Below, piece after piece: positions 34,149-43,947 of a stretch of 64,000 nt of DNA. Source of the DNA: Shimia sp. R10_1 (lineage in GTDB: Bacteria; Pseudomonadota; Alphaproteobacteria; Rhodobacterales; Rhodobacteraceae); NCBI RefSeq assembly GCF_017744095.1, contig NZ_JAGHQX010000003.1, positions 124,001 to 188,000 on the forward strand, given 5' to 3'. The translations under genes and the position numbers were made by a program. The notes below the pieces were generated by a model. That model worked only from the letters and a program-made list of their open reading frames with translations, was not told the origin of the DNA and did not search any database. The stretch's first letter is position 1; every line of letters begins with the position of its first letter.

Positions 34149-36595
34149 GCGCGTGCCTCCCTCAAAACCGGCGTCACACGGCGCAAGCGCAGCGCATTTG
34201 ACAGCACAAACACGCTCGAAAGCGCCATCGCCCCCGCCCCTAGCATCGGCGACAGCGCCGGTCCGCCAAAGGGCACCAACACACCCGCCGCCACCGGGAT
34301 CAGCGCCACGTTATAGCCGAAGGCCCAGAACAGGTTCTGGCCAATGTTGCGGATCACCCTGTGGCTCACCTCAAAGGCGTTGATCACCCCAGCAAGATCG
34401 CCAGACATCAGCACCACATCGGCCGCTTCCATCGCCACATCCGTGCCCGTACCAATCGCCAGCCCAACGTCAGCGCTGGCCAGCGCTGGGGCATCGTTGA
34501 TCCCATCGCCCACAAAGGCGACGTTGCCAAAAGCTGCGCGCAGCTCTTGGAGCGCTGCGACTTTGCCATCCGGCAACACCTCAGCCGCCACATGGTCAAT
34601 CCCCAACCGAGCAGCCAGCGCTTCGGCTGTGCCCCGCGCATCTCCGCTGATCATTGCCACCTTAAGGCCCATCTCGTGCAACACGCGAACAGCCGCTTCT
34701 GAGCCCGGCTTCACAGGATCAGACACCGCAAGAACCGCAGCCGCTTGCCCGTCGATCGCAACACAAATCGGTGTTTTTCCTGCTTCTGCAAGGGCATCCA
34801 TCTGCGCCTCAAACGTCGCGAAAGACACCGCCTCCTGTGCCATAAAGCGCGCCGCGCCCACCAGCACACGACGGCCAGAGACTTCCGCCGAAATCCCCAT
34901 GCCAACCTGCGCTTCAAAATGCTCGACATGTGGCACATCCAGCGCGCGCGCCTCTGCTCCACGCACAAGCGCCCGCGCCAGTGGATGCTCTGAACGGGCC
35001 TCTGCCCCTACAACCAGTGTTAGCACCTCAGCCTCGTCAAAACCTTGCGCCAGCGCCACATCGGTCAGCTCAGGTTGGCCCATCGTCAGCGTGCCGGTCT
35101 TATCAAAGGCCACCACCTTGCAGTCGCGCAGGCTCTGCAGGGCATCGCCTTTGCGAAACAACACCCCAAGCTGCGCGGCGCGGCCTGTGCCCACCATGAT
35201 CGACGTCGGCGTCGCCAGCCCCATCGCACAGGGGCAGGCAATGATCAGCACCGCAACAGCCGCCACCAGCGCAGGGCCAAAGGCCGGAGCAGGCCCCACC
35301 AGCATCCAGATCAAAAATGTGAGTGCCGCAACGACCATGACCACAGGCACAAACACTGCCGTCACCCGGTCCACGCGCGCCTGAATGGGCAGTTTTGCGC
35401 CCTGCGCATCGCGCACCATGGCCACGATCTGCGCGAGCATTGTCTCGCGCCCAACCTTCTCGGCCTCATAGCGCAGCGCACCCTGCCCGTTGATCGTGCC
35501 GCCGATCACAGCCTCTCCAGCACCTTTGGCCACGGGCACAGGCTCCCCCGTCAACATGCTCTCATCGATATAGGACTGCCCATCGATCACACGTCCATCC
35601 ACGGCCACCCGCTCTCCGGGGCGCAGGTGGACCACATCGCCCACCGCAACGGCATCAATCGAAACCTCCTGCACCGCACCTTTCCGTTCAACCCGGGCAA
35701 CACGGGGCTGTAGCCCGATCAATTGCCGTATCGCCGCCCCGGTACGCCCTTTGGCACGCGCTTCCATCCACCGCCCTGTCAGGATCAACACAACAATCAC
35801 CGCCGCCGCTTCATAGTAAACATGCGCGGCGCCAACTGGCAGCCAACCCGGCGCAAAAGTGGAGACAACGGAAAACAGATAGGCCGCACTTGTGCCCAAG
35901 GCGACGAGCGAATTCATCTCAGGCGCCCCTTTGAACAGCGCCGGAAACCCTTTTGCATAAAATTGTCGTCCAGGTCCTGCCAGCAAGGCAGATGTCAGGA
36001 CAAACTGCATCACATAAAGCGTCTGCATCCCAACATGGGCCATCAACCAGTGATGCAACGCCGGGATCAGATGGCCCCCCATCTCTGTCACAAACACCGG
36101 CAACGCCAAGGCGGCCGCGATACAGACATCGCGCTTCAGCTTGGCCGCTTCATCGACCTTCGCGTCACTCTCTGGGGAGTCGTCCTCCTGCACACGTGCT
36201 GGATAGCCAGCCTTGGTGCTGCGCGCCGCAATCTCTCCCGGACTTGCCGCACCATCGAGATACTGTACCGTCGCAGTTTCAGTGGCAAAATTCACGTTTG
36301 CAGCCACCACGCCCGGCGCTCCGGCCAGCGCCGCTTCCGCCTTTCGCACGCAGCCCGCACAACTCATTCCAGCCATCGCATAGGTGACCGAACGCACCCG
36401 CGCCGGGTATCCAGCATCTTTCAGTGCGCCCAACACGGCCTCTGTGCCCCCATCCCGCACCACAACCCGCGCACTCTCATTCGCGAGGTTGATCTCTGCG
36501 GTTTCCACGCCCTCCGCTTTCGTCAGCGCCTTTTCAGCACGCGAAACGCATCCGGCACAGCTCAGGCCGTCAAGGTAAAAGGTCAATGTCTGCAT
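34145..36595 (-). CDS. copA: Copper-exporting P1B-type ATPase
   Basis: CopA pumps Cu(I) to the periplasm. The 816-residue protein carries two N-terminal heavy-metal domains (C13-x2-C16 and C79-x2-C82 in SCAGC motifs), eight membrane helices, the intramembrane CPC (454-456), the phosphorylation site D498 in DKTGT, and the SEHPLA motif of P1B ATPases. The ATG at 36595 begins QTLTFYLDGLSCAGC; a frame 32 codons longer has no initiation signal and crosses the CueR promoter. It overlaps cueR and is controlled by a CueR-type promoter directly upstream. Confidence 0.95.
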   Translation of the reverse strand: MQTLTFYLDGLSCAGCVSRAEKALTKAEGVETAEINLANESARVVVRDGGTEAVLGALKDAGYPARVRSVTYAMAGMSCAGCVRKAEAALAGAPGVVAANVNFATETATVQYLDGAASPGEIAARSTKAGYPARVQEDDSPESDAKVDEAAKLKRDVCIAAALALPVFVTEMGGHLIPALHHWLMAHVGMQTLYVMQFVLTSALLAGPGRQFYAKGFPALFKGAPEMNSLVALGTSAAYLFSVVSTFAPGWLPVGAAHVYYEAAAVIVVLILTGRWMEARAKGRTGAAIRQLIGLQPRVARVERKGAVQEVSIDAVAVGDVVHLRPGERVAVDGRVIDGQSYIDESMLTGEPVPVAKGAGEAVIGGTINGQGALRYEAEKVGRETMLAQIVAMVRDAQGAKLPIQARVDRVTAVFVPVVMVVAALTFLIWMLVGPAPAFGPALVAAVAVLIIACPCAMGLATPTSIMVGTGRAAQLGVLFRKGDALQSLRDCKVVAFDKTGTLTMGQPELTDVALAQGFDEAEVLTLVVGAEARSEHPLARALVRGAEARALDVPHVEHFEAQVGMGISAEVSGRRVLVGAARFMAQEAVSFATFEAQMDALAEAGKTPICVAIDGQAAAVLAVSDPVKPGSEAAVRVLHEMGLKVAMISGDARGTAEALAARLGIDHVAAEVLPDGKVAALQELRAAFGNVAFVGDGINDAPALASADVGLAIGTGTDVAMEAADVVLMSGDLAGVINAFEVSHRVIRNIGQNLFWAFGYNVALIPVAAGVLVPFGGPALSPMLGAGAMALSSVFVLSNALRLRRVTPVLREARA

Positions 36596-36636
36596 GGATC
36601 TGTCTTTGTCTGAGTCGGCAATATGCGCCGCTAAAA

Positions 36637-36667
36637 GATATAAAGGTTCCAGTGAATGGAAGGTCAA
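36637..36667 (-). promoter_or_regulatory. CueR-activated copA promoter (19-bp spacer)
   Basis: On the minus strand TTGACC (36667-36662) is separated by 19 bases from TATATC (36642-36637). Within the spacer and -35 is the dyad ACCTTCC-N7-GGAACCT (36664-36644). Overlong spacers with this dyad are the hallmark of promoters activated by CueR. The copA ATG is about 42 bases downstream of the -10. Confidence 0.88.
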
Positions 36668-36726
36668 GGGCGCGTTGTGGCCCCCTGCCATGGCTCAAAA
36701 ATTGTCCCGCACCTCCGCTCAACGCA

Positions 36727-36740
36727 TTGATATTGATCAA
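36727..36740. promoter_or_regulatory. Perfect FNR/Dnr-type box between copA and xylB
   Basis: TTGATATTGATCAA is a perfect TTGAT-N4-ATCAA. It is 132 bases upstream of the copA start and 131 bases before the xylB start, so its target is unclear. Oxygen-dependent control of copA is the more plausible reading. Confidence 0.55.
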
Positions 36741-36825
36741 CAAGCGCAGGAAATTCGCACATTTTGCCAAGCTTCCTCAAAAGAATTCTGTGGGCCCAAG
36801 CCACTTTCTATTTGATCTCCAATTT

Positions 36826-36842
36826 AATTTGACGCAAAAATT
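36826..36842. promoter_or_regulatory. Candidate XylR operator at xylB
   Basis: AATTTG-ACGCA-AAAATT is a near-perfect palindrome, 28 bases before the xylB ATG. The 11-mer ATTTAATTTGA at 36822-36832 also occurs at 43848-43858 before xylF. Its position near the expected promoter fits repression. Confidence 0.65.
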
Positions 36843-36870
36843 AAGTATAGGAGACTTAGGGAGGACACCC

Positions 36871-38325
36871 ATGTTTGTGGGATTGGATCTGGGCACGTCT
36901 GGTTTACGTGCGCTTTTGATTGATGCGCGCCAAACCGTGATCGCAGCACGCGAGGCCCATTATGACACCTCTCGTCCCCACGCAGGCTGGAGCGAACAGA
37001 CCCAATCTGATTGGATCCGCGCCACCAAAGACGTCTTCACCCAACTGGCCACAGACTTTCCTGCTGAAGTTGCAGCGGTCAAAGGCATAGGCGTCTCTGG
37101 CCACATGCACGGCGCAAACCTGCTGGATGAAAACGGCACCCCCCTGCGCCCCTGCATGATGTGGAATGACACCCGCTCCGTTTCTCAGGCCGCACAGCTT
37201 GATACCACGGCACAGGTACGGACGCTCTCGGGCAACATCGTCTTCCCCGGCTTCACCGCACCGAAAGTGGCATGGGTGGCAGAAAACGCGCCAGAGACCT
37301 TCGCCAAGACCGCCAAAGTCTTGCTGCCCAAGGATTATCTGAACTTCTGGCTTACAGGTATCTATGCCTCTGACATGTCTGACAGTGCAGGCACCAGCTG
37401 GCTCGACGTTGGCGCGCGGGACTGGTCAGACACCTTGCTTGACGCCTCCGGCATGCGCGTCGATCAAATGCCAAAGCTCTTTGAAGGGTCTGAAGCCATC
37501 GGCACGGTGCGCGACGATATCGCCTCAGAGCTTGGCCTGCCCAAAGGCGTGATTGTCGCCGCAGGTGCCGGAGACAACGCCGCCGCCGCTTGCGGCATTG
37601 GCGCGCTGAACGAAGGCGACGGCTTCGTCTCTCTTGGCACCTCTGGCGTGTTGCTCACCGGACGCGACGCTTATGCGCCCAAGCCTGAAAGCGCTGTCCA
37701 CACCTTCTGCCACGCCATTCCCGGGCGCTGGTATCAGATGGGTGTGATCCTGGCCGCCACCGACAGCCTCAACTGGCTCGCCCGCAACCTAAATCAAAGC
37801 CCCGCTGACCTCACCAAAGCCTTGGGCGACAGCATCACAGGCCCCGGACAAATCCGATTTTTGCCTTATCTGTCCGGCGAACGCACACCGCACAATGACG
37901 CCGAAATTCGCGGCGGCTTCCTCAACATCGACATTAATTCTGGCCCCGAAGCCCTCACCCAAGCGGTGCTCGAAGGCGTGGCCTTCGCACTGCGCGACAA
38001 TTTTGAGGCACTCAAATCCACCGGCGCGCAGCTCGATGGCCTGATTGCCATTGGTGGCGGCGCGCAATCGCCCTATTGGGTCGAGCTCATCGCGACCTTG
38101 TTGAACCTGCCAATCTCTCTGCCGGCCGCAGGAGAGTTTGGAGCCGCGCTTGGTGCGGCGCGCCTCGCTATCTGTGCCGCAACAGATGCATCCCCCAAAG
38201 ACATCATGACCAAACCCGCGATCGCCAAAACGATCGCCCCGCGCACCGAGCTGCGCGACGCCTACGAGGCAGCCTACGCCGCCTTCGTCAAAACTTACCC
38301 CGGCATAAAGGCCCTGACACAATGA
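36871..38325 (+). CDS. xylB: Xylulokinase
   Basis: XylB phosphorylates D-xylulose to enter the pentose phosphate pathway. The 484-residue FGGY-family kinase has [13 protein letters not shown] at the N-terminus, [24 protein letters not shown] with the substrate-binding MHG, and the [12 protein letters not shown] and [12 protein letters not shown]-terminal blocks. The ATG at 36871 has GGGAGG six bases upstream; an in-frame ATG far upstream lies in the copA promoter and is excluded. The stop overlaps xylA as ATGA. Expected to be controlled by the divergent-in-locus XylR. Confidence 0.95.
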   Translation: MFVGLDLGTSGLRALLIDARQTVIAAREAHYDTSRPHAGWSEQTQSDWIRATKDVFTQLATDFPAEVAAVKGIGVSGHMHGANLLDENGTPLRPCMMWNDTRSVSQAAQLDTTAQVRTLSGNIVFPGFTAPKVAWVAENAPETFAKTAKVLLPKDYLNFWLTGIYASDMSDSAGTSWLDVGARDWSDTLLDASGMRVDQMPKLFEGSEAIGTVRDDIASELGLPKGVIVAAGAGDNAAAACGIGALNEGDGFVSLGTSGVLLTGRDAYAPKPESAVHTFCHAIPGRWYQMGVILAATDSLNWLARNLNQSPADLTKALGDSITGPGQIRFLPYLSGERTPHNDAEIRGGFLNIDINSGPEALTQAVLEGVAFALRDNFEALKSTGAQLDGLIAIGGGAQSPYWVELIATLLNLPISLPAAGEFGAALGAARLAICAATDASPKDIMTKPAIAKTIAPRTELRDAYEAAYAAFVKTYPGIKALTQ

Positions 38326-39626
38326 CCGACTTTTTCAAAAACATCGCCCCCATCCAGTTTGAAGGCGCCGACAGCACCAACCCAATGGCCTTTCACCACT
38401 ACAATCCTGATGAGGTTGTTCTGGGCAAACGTATGGAAGACCATCTGCGTTTTGCCGTGGCCTACTGGCACTCCTTTGCATGGGAAGGCGGCGACCCATT
38501 TGGCGGCCAGACCTTTGAGCGCCCCTGGCATCCGCAAACCCGCATGGATATGGCCAAAGTCAAAGCCGATGCCGCCTTTGAAATGTTTGACATCCTCGGC
38601 CAGCCCTACTTCTGCTGGCACGACGCAGACGTGCGCCCCGAAGGTGACAGCTTTGCCGAAAGCCTGAAGAATTTCGAAGAGATCATTGATTACTTTGAAG
38701 AAAAGATGAGTACGCGCGCCATCAAACTGCTCTGGGGCACCGCCAATATGTTCAGCCACCGCCGCTGGATGTCCGGCGCATCGACCAACCCGGATCCAGA
38801 GGTGTTTGCCTATTCGGCGGCCACCGTGAAAACCTGCATGGACGCCACCAAACGTCTGGGCGGCGAAAACTACGTGCTCTGGGGCGGCCGCGAAGGCTAT
38901 GAAACCCTACTCAACACCGACATGGGCCGCGAGCTTGATCACATGGGCCGCTTCCTCAACATGGTGGTGGACTACAAGCACAAGATCGGCTTCGAAGGCG
39001 CCATTCTGGTGGAACCCAAACCGCAGGAGCCGTCTAAGCACCAGTATGATTTTGACGCCGCCACCTGCTATGGTTTCCTGCAGAAATACGGCCTCGAAAA
39101 CGAAGTAAAACTGAACCTGGAGCAGGGCCACGCCATCCTTGCCGGTCACAGCTTTGACCATGAGATTGCCACCGCTGCTGCCCTCGGCGTGCTTGGCTCT
39201 ATCGACATGAACCGCAACGACTATCAATCCGGCTGGGACACCGACCAATTCCCAAACAACGTGCCAGAAGTGGCCCTGTCCTACTATCACATTCTGAAAG
39301 CGGGCGGCTTCACCACTGGCGGCACCAACTTTGACGCCAAGCTCCGCCGCCAGTCACTGGACGCAGAGGATCTCATCGCAGCCCATGTGGGCGGCATGGA
39401 CATCTGCGCCCGAGGCCTCAAAGCCGCCGCAGCGATGATCGAGGATGGCGGCTTGGATCAGGCCCTTAGCGAACGCTACGCAGGCTGGGACAGCACAGAG
39501 GCCAAAGCCATGCTGGCCGGGGATCTGGACAGCACCTTTGCAGATGTCATGAGCGGGAAAATCAACCCATCGCCAAAATCCGGCCGTCAGGAAATTCTCG
39601 AAAACTACGTGAATAGGTTCGTGTAA
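38322..39626 (+). CDS. xylA: Xylose isomerase
   Basis: XylA converts D-xylose to D-xylulose using two divalent metals. The 434-residue class II enzyme shows [13 protein letters not shown] with the catalytic His, [19 protein letters not shown], and the metal ligands in [16 protein letters not shown] and the GSIDMNRND segment. The ATG at 38322 overlaps the xylB stop, so translation is coupled. The usual xylA-xylB order is reversed here. Confidence 0.96.
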   Translation: MTDFFKNIAPIQFEGADSTNPMAFHHYNPDEVVLGKRMEDHLRFAVAYWHSFAWEGGDPFGGQTFERPWHPQTRMDMAKVKADAAFEMFDILGQPYFCWHDADVRPEGDSFAESLKNFEEIIDYFEEKMSTRAIKLLWGTANMFSHRRWMSGASTNPDPEVFAYSAATVKTCMDATKRLGGENYVLWGGREGYETLLNTDMGRELDHMGRFLNMVVDYKHKIGFEGAILVEPKPQEPSKHQYDFDAATCYGFLQKYGLENEVKLNLEQGHAILAGHSFDHEIATAAALGVLGSIDMNRNDYQSGWDTDQFPNNVPEVALSYYHILKAGGFTTGGTNFDAKLRRQSLDAEDLIAAHVGGMDICARGLKAAAAMIEDGGLDQALSERYAGWDSTEAKAMLAGDLDSTFADVMSGKINPSPKSGRQEILENYVNRFV

Positions 39627-39707
39627 GATACTGTTTTACATACGCTTAAATAGCGCCCCCAGCACTTCACCCAAAGTGTGAGGGCAACAATTCAAGGAAG
39701 GGTAGCC

Positions 39708-41009
39708 ATGCGCCATCTCCTGTTCTGCTCCGTCGCTCTCTGGCCTGCTTTGGCAGTTGCCTCACCGCTGCCCAAGGCGGATGCGATTTTCCCGGAACAG
39801 GACATGGCAGAGGTCAAACTTGGCCAGTTGCTCTTCTATGATCCCATCCTGTCAGGCAACAAATCCGTCTCCTGTGCTTCCTGCCACCACCCGGATCTGG
39901 GCACATCTGATGGCCTGTCTTTGGGCCTTGGCGATGGCGCAATTGGCCTTGGCCTGAACCGTAAAATCGATCCTGAAAATCCACCTGAACAGCGCATTCC
40001 CCGCAACGCGCCTGCGCTCTGGAACCTCGGCGCAACTGAATTCACCGTCTTCTTCCATGATGGACGCCTAGAGGACGATCCATCACGCCCCTCTGGCATC
40101 CGCACCCCGCTCGGCGCAGAGATGGAAATGGGCTTTGACAATGCCCTGGCAGCACAGGCGATGTTTCCCGTGCTCTCAGGCGATGAAATGGCCGGGCATT
40201 ACTCCGAAAACGATGTGTCCCAAGCCGTTCGCCTCGGCCAGCTCACCGGCCCCGGCGGTGCGTGGGACATCTTGGCCAAACGGGTCGAAGCCATACCAGC
40301 TTACAGAATAGCCTTTGACGAGGTCATCGGCGCTGAGCCCATCAAATTTCACCACATAGCCAATGCAATGGCGGCCTTCATCGCCTTTGAGTGGCGCGCG
40401 GATGCCTCCGCCTTTGACGCCTACTTGCGTGACGGCACCCCACTCAATGCCGATGCTTCCGAGGGCATGGAGCTGTTCTACGGCAAAGCGCAATGCAGTA
40501 CTTGCCACACCGGCCAATTCCAAACCGATCACGACTTCCACGCCATTGCTCTGCCCCAAATCGGCCCCGGCAAAGCAGCACGGTTTGAACGCCACAACCG
40601 CGATGTTGGCCGCGGCCGCGTGACCGGCGCGGCCGAAGATTTCTACCGCTTCCGCACCCCATCACTGCGCAACATCACCCAGACCGCCCCCTACGGACAC
40701 AACGGTGCCTTCACAAGTCTTGAAGCCATTGTGCGCCATCACCTGACGCCAGAGAGATCCCTGTCAGCGTATTCACTCGCGTCAGCCACTCTATCTGATG
40801 GGGATTTTTTAAATGATTTCAATTTGATGAACGATGAACCTGAAGTAAATCGGATCGCTCAGGCCAGCGATCTGCCCCCGGTGTCGCTCACCAACACAGA
40901 GGTCCGCCAGATCATCGCATTTCTGGAAAGCCTGACAGATTACGATGCCATCAAAGGGCGGCTTGGCGTGCCAAGGTCCGTGCCTTCAGGTCTCCCCCTA
41001 GACAACTGA
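39708..41009 (+). CDS. Di-haem cytochrome c peroxidase (CcpA/MauG family)
   Basis: The 433-residue protein has a signal peptide (about residues 1-18) and two CxxCH haem sites, C56-A-S-C59-H60 and C263-S-T-C266-H267, with the family blocks GNKSVSCASCHHPDLGTSDG and FRTPSLRNITQTAPYGHNGAF. It should be periplasmic and either reduce H2O2 or carry out MauG-like protein oxidation. AAGGAAGG precedes the ATG by six bases. It follows xylA by 81 bases and ends 6 bases from the convergent VCBS gene. Confidence 0.92.
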   Translation: MRHLLFCSVALWPALAVASPLPKADAIFPEQDMAEVKLGQLLFYDPILSGNKSVSCASCHHPDLGTSDGLSLGLGDGAIGLGLNRKIDPENPPEQRIPRNAPALWNLGATEFTVFFHDGRLEDDPSRPSGIRTPLGAEMEMGFDNALAAQAMFPVLSGDEMAGHYSENDVSQAVRLGQLTGPGGAWDILAKRVEAIPAYRIAFDEVIGAEPIKFHHIANAMAAFIAFEWRADASAFDAYLRDGTPLNADASEGMELFYGKAQCSTCHTGQFQTDHDFHAIALPQIGPGKAARFERHNRDVGRGRVTGAAEDFYRFRTPSLRNITQTAPYGHNGAFTSLEAIVRHHLTPERSLSAYSLASATLSDGDFLNDFNLMNDEPEVNRIAQASDLPPVSLTNTEVRQIIAFLESLTDYDAIKGRLGVPRSVPSGLPLDN

Positions 41010-41015
41010 TATCAC

Positions 41016-42557
41016 TCAACTCTTCGGCCAAGCGACCACACCAGAACCACGCTTGATCTGCCAGTGTCCGTTTGTCGGCACCTCATGCCATGCGCCTTCC
41101 GTTGCATCCGGCCAGATCACCCGCACCTTAACGGTCTCAGCGTCCCCCAACCCAAAATGCGCCGCGCCAGCCACGCCCCCGGCATGGCCGCCGCCAACCG
41201 TGATTTCACGCGTATAGGTGCGTGCGCCCGCTTGCACTTCAATCACCGCGCCCACTGCATCCCGGTTTGGCCCGTCATTTTGTAAACTCACAGACACCCA
41301 GCTACCCGCCGCCTCACTGACGTTCTGATACACTTCCAGCGGTGCGCGCCGATTGACCACGGCCAAGTCCAGCAATCCATCACCATTCAGATCCACCAGC
41401 GCCGCACCACGGCTACGCGCCAAAGTGGCGATCCCAGCCACGTCGCCCTGCTCGTCAAAACGGCCATCCGGCAATTGCACCAACAGGTTGTTGGGATCAT
41501 CCATCGCCGCGCCGGGCATCTGCTGCACATTGCCCTTGGCAATAAACACATCATCCAGACCATCATTGGTCACATCGCCAAAGCTGATGTGCCATCCCGT
41601 CGAGGGCCGCCCATCCCCCCCGGTATAGGGCCGATGCGCAGAGGTGCCCAATTCATAGGGCACATCTTCAAAGGTCGGCAGCGCCGGATCGACGCGTTTC
41701 ATCAACCGCTGATCGCCCATTGAGGAGAGAAACACCTCATTCACACCATCAAAATCCAGATCACGCTCCGCAATGCCCATGCCCCACAACATATGTGTCG
41801 CCCAGCCGTCAGCCTCGCCATATAGTCGTGGCTCCGATTCCATGGCCCAAAGCTGCTCTGAACCGCCGCGCACATAATAGTGGCGATCATTGCTCATGCG
41901 CAGATCAGCCCGCCCCTTGCGGCCCCAGTCTGAGAACAGGATCGACAGCGGGCAAAACCCTGGCTCCAAAGAACGATGAGCGTACCCTTCGTCTGTTGGG
42001 CGAAACAAATCATTGGCATCGCAGGCCTCAAACGGCCCCGCTGGATCTTCCCGATCTACGTAATTGCCAAAAGCCAGGGTCGGCAACGCGTTGTCACCTT
42101 CCCATGTGGCGGAAAACGCCGTGGTCCAGGCGTCGCCCCCGTCAAAGCCAGGCAGATCCATCGCGGCAAAGCTGCACGCGGGCCCGCCTTTGAAGATCTT
42201 ATTCTCCCCCACACGCAACGCCACCAGATCCTGCCAGCCGTCGCCATCGATATCGAGCGCGTAAAACCCGGTTGTGCCAGTGATCTGTAATGCCGCCGGA
42301 GTCTGCTCTTCCAACACAACGGCACCGCCGAGCGCACTTTGATTGCGCAACAAGACCGGTGGATTCGCACCTCCAGCCGCGACCAGCTCTGACAACCCGT
42401 CCCCGTCACAGTCAAATGCCGCCACGCCGCCGCCGACAAAGAACTCCCAGCCGCCATCGTAAACGTGGGACGCGACCTCTACCGGCGCAAAGCGCACCTC
42501 TGCGACAGCCCCGCTTGCGGCCACCATTGCTGCGCTGCTCAACAGTTTATGCCACAT
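41016..42557 (-). CDS. Secreted VCBS/FG-GAP repeat protein with ASPIC/UnbV-like end
   Basis: The 513-residue protein has a signal peptide (ending in AVA about residue 19) and repeated FG-GAP-type motifs with Ca2+-like DxDxDGxxD loops (FDCDGDGLSEL, LDIDGDGWQDL, LDFDGVNEV, VTNDGLDDV, LNGDGLLDL), forming a beta-propeller. The last 100 residues resemble the ASPIC/UnbV domain of CRTAC1-type proteins (VSVSLQNDGPNRDAVGAVIEV). Function is unknown. It overlaps the 3' end of xylR by 11 bases and probably shares its transcript, and it converges on the di-haem peroxidase gene. Confidence 0.82.
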   Translation of the reverse strand: MWHKLLSSAAMVAASGAVAEVRFAPVEVASHVYDGGWEFFVGGGVAAFDCDGDGLSELVAAGGANPPVLLRNQSALGGAVVLEEQTPAALQITGTTGFYALDIDGDGWQDLVALRVGENKIFKGGPACSFAAMDLPGFDGGDAWTTAFSATWEGDNALPTLAFGNYVDREDPAGPFEACDANDLFRPTDEGYAHRSLEPGFCPLSILFSDWGRKGRADLRMSNDRHYYVRGGSEQLWAMESEPRLYGEADGWATHMLWGMGIAERDLDFDGVNEVFLSSMGDQRLMKRVDPALPTFEDVPYELGTSAHRPYTGGDGRPSTGWHISFGDVTNDGLDDVFIAKGNVQQMPGAAMDDPNNLLVQLPDGRFDEQGDVAGIATLARSRGAALVDLNGDGLLDLAVVNRRAPLEVYQNVSEAAGSWVSVSLQNDGPNRDAVGAVIEVQAGARTYTREITVGGGHAGGVAGAAHFGLGDAETVKVRVIWPDATEGAWHEVPTNGHWQIKRGSGVVAWPKS

Positions 42558-43740
42558 GATCCGTCATCCCCTGCAAAGCGCTTTCAGAAACATTTTCAAG
42601 TGCATAGGCCGCAGCCCCTCGCGCCCACATCAAGTTGCCCCACTTGTGAATCACCACTTCCGGCGGCGCTTTATCGATCTGCACAATCAACTTGCGCATC
42701 GCATCAATCACCTCTTCCGCATAAAGATGACTGGATTGCATCTGTTCGCCCGCAAGAATGATCAATTCCGGGTCAAAGATGTTCACCAGATTGGCCAGCC
42801 CCATGGCAAACATGCGCCCAGCGCGCTCCACGATCGAGGCAGAGACCTCATCGCCCTCTTTGGCCGCTGAAAGAATATCCCCCACCTGCCGCTCCGCCAT
42901 TTCGCCGGTGGCAATCATCGCCTCACGCATCAACGCATAGTCAGCAACATACGCCTCCAGACAGCCCCGCTGCCCACAGCGACACAACGCCCCTTCAAGC
43001 TGGACTTTGGTATGGCCAAACTCCGCACCACACCCACGTGTGCCCCGATAAATCTCATCGTTGATCACGATGCCCATACCAACACCACTCTCAATCGTAA
43101 CCACGATGAAGTCGCTGTGCCCCTGCCCAAGACCAAAGCTTTTTTCAGCCATAGCCACCAAATTGGCGTCGTTGTCCAAGAACGCAGGGATCCCAAGCGC
43201 GGCCTCTAGCACTGTCCCAAATTCAACATTGCGCGCGGCAAGTGAGGGCGACCAATGCACAAAGCCGCGCGGGGCATCCACAATCCCCGCAATGCCGAGC
43301 CCAAGAGCGGCAACATCCTTGAGGGCTCGACCGATTTTCTGGGCGAGCGCCTCCACCAGAACCGCAAGCTCTTGCGCAAGATCCTCAGCGGCGAAAACCC
43401 CATGCGCCAGTTCGGCTTCGTGATCCGCCAGATGGTTGCCCTCAAAATCCAGAAGCACCAGAGAAATGGTGCGGTTTGAAATTTTCGCCCCTGCCACAAG
43501 GCGCGCTGCCCCTCGAATTTTCAGATCCACCTTCGGGCGACCGCGCCGTGCATCCTTGTCAGCAGATTCGCTGGCAACCTCTTCGATCAGCCCCTCGCGT
43601 AACAACTCAGCGGTGATTGTCGTGACTGTCGCACGACTTATGCCTGTGATCTCGCTCAGGTTGATGCGCGGAATACGCTGGTGCCTGCGAATCTCGCCCA
43701 GCAAGATCCGTCGCCCAATTTCTCTTTGATTGACAGACAT
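42547..43740 (-). CDS. xylR: ROK-family xylose repressor
   Basis: The 397-residue protein has an N-terminal helix-turn-helix (INLSEITGISRATVTTITAELL, about residues 25-50) and a ROK domain with the zinc motif CRCGQRGCLEAY. ROK proteins of this type repress xylose genes and release DNA on binding xylose or a related sugar. GGGAGG precedes the ATG at 43740 by seven bases. It is divergent from xylF-xylH-xylG-glk, and palindromes at 36826 and 43852 are the likely targets. A ligand other than xylose is possible. Confidence 0.92.
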   Translation of the reverse strand: MSVNQREIGRRILLGEIRRHQRIPRINLSEITGISRATVTTITAELLREGLIEEVASESADKDARRGRPKVDLKIRGAARLVAGAKISNRTISLVLLDFEGNHLADHEAELAHGVFAAEDLAQELAVLVEALAQKIGRALKDVAALGLGIAGIVDAPRGFVHWSPSLAARNVEFGTVLEAALGIPAFLDNDANLVAMAEKSFGLGQGHSDFIVVTIESGVGMGIVINDEIYRGTRGCGAEFGHTKVQLEGALCRCGQRGCLEAYVADYALMREAMIATGEMAERQVGDILSAAKEGDEVSASIVERAGRMFAMGLANLVNIFDPELIILAGEQMQSSHLYAEEVIDAMRKLIVQIDKAPPEVVIHKWGNLMWARGAAAYALENVSESALQGMTDHVA

Positions 43741-43851
43741 TTGCAAACCTCCCTCAAGCGTGCCCTGCGCGACATTCTCATAACCAATGCAGCGCTGACT
43801 GGCACATCACCATGCCGATGTTCGGTGACGCTTCGCAAGTTTATCTGATTT

Positions 43852-43868
43852 AATTTGATTTACAAATT
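43852..43868. promoter_or_regulatory. Candidate XylR operator at xylF/xylR
   Basis: AATTTG-ATTTA-CAAATT is a perfect palindrome in the xylR-xylF intergenic region, 79 bases before the xylF ATG and 111 bases before the xylR ATG. It shares the 11-mer ATTTAATTTGA with the xylB site. Confidence 0.7.
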
Positions 43869-43947
43869 TATTTCGCTAACAATAGGTCAACCCGGCCAAA
43901 TCGATTCACTTTGGTCCGTCGCCGGGGAAAACCATTGGGAGGAAACC

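Noticed and set aside
36729-36740. Possible origin or att-like palindrome in the copA-xylB gap
   Set aside because: The palindrome is fully explained as an FNR-type box, and no integrase or replication gene is nearby.
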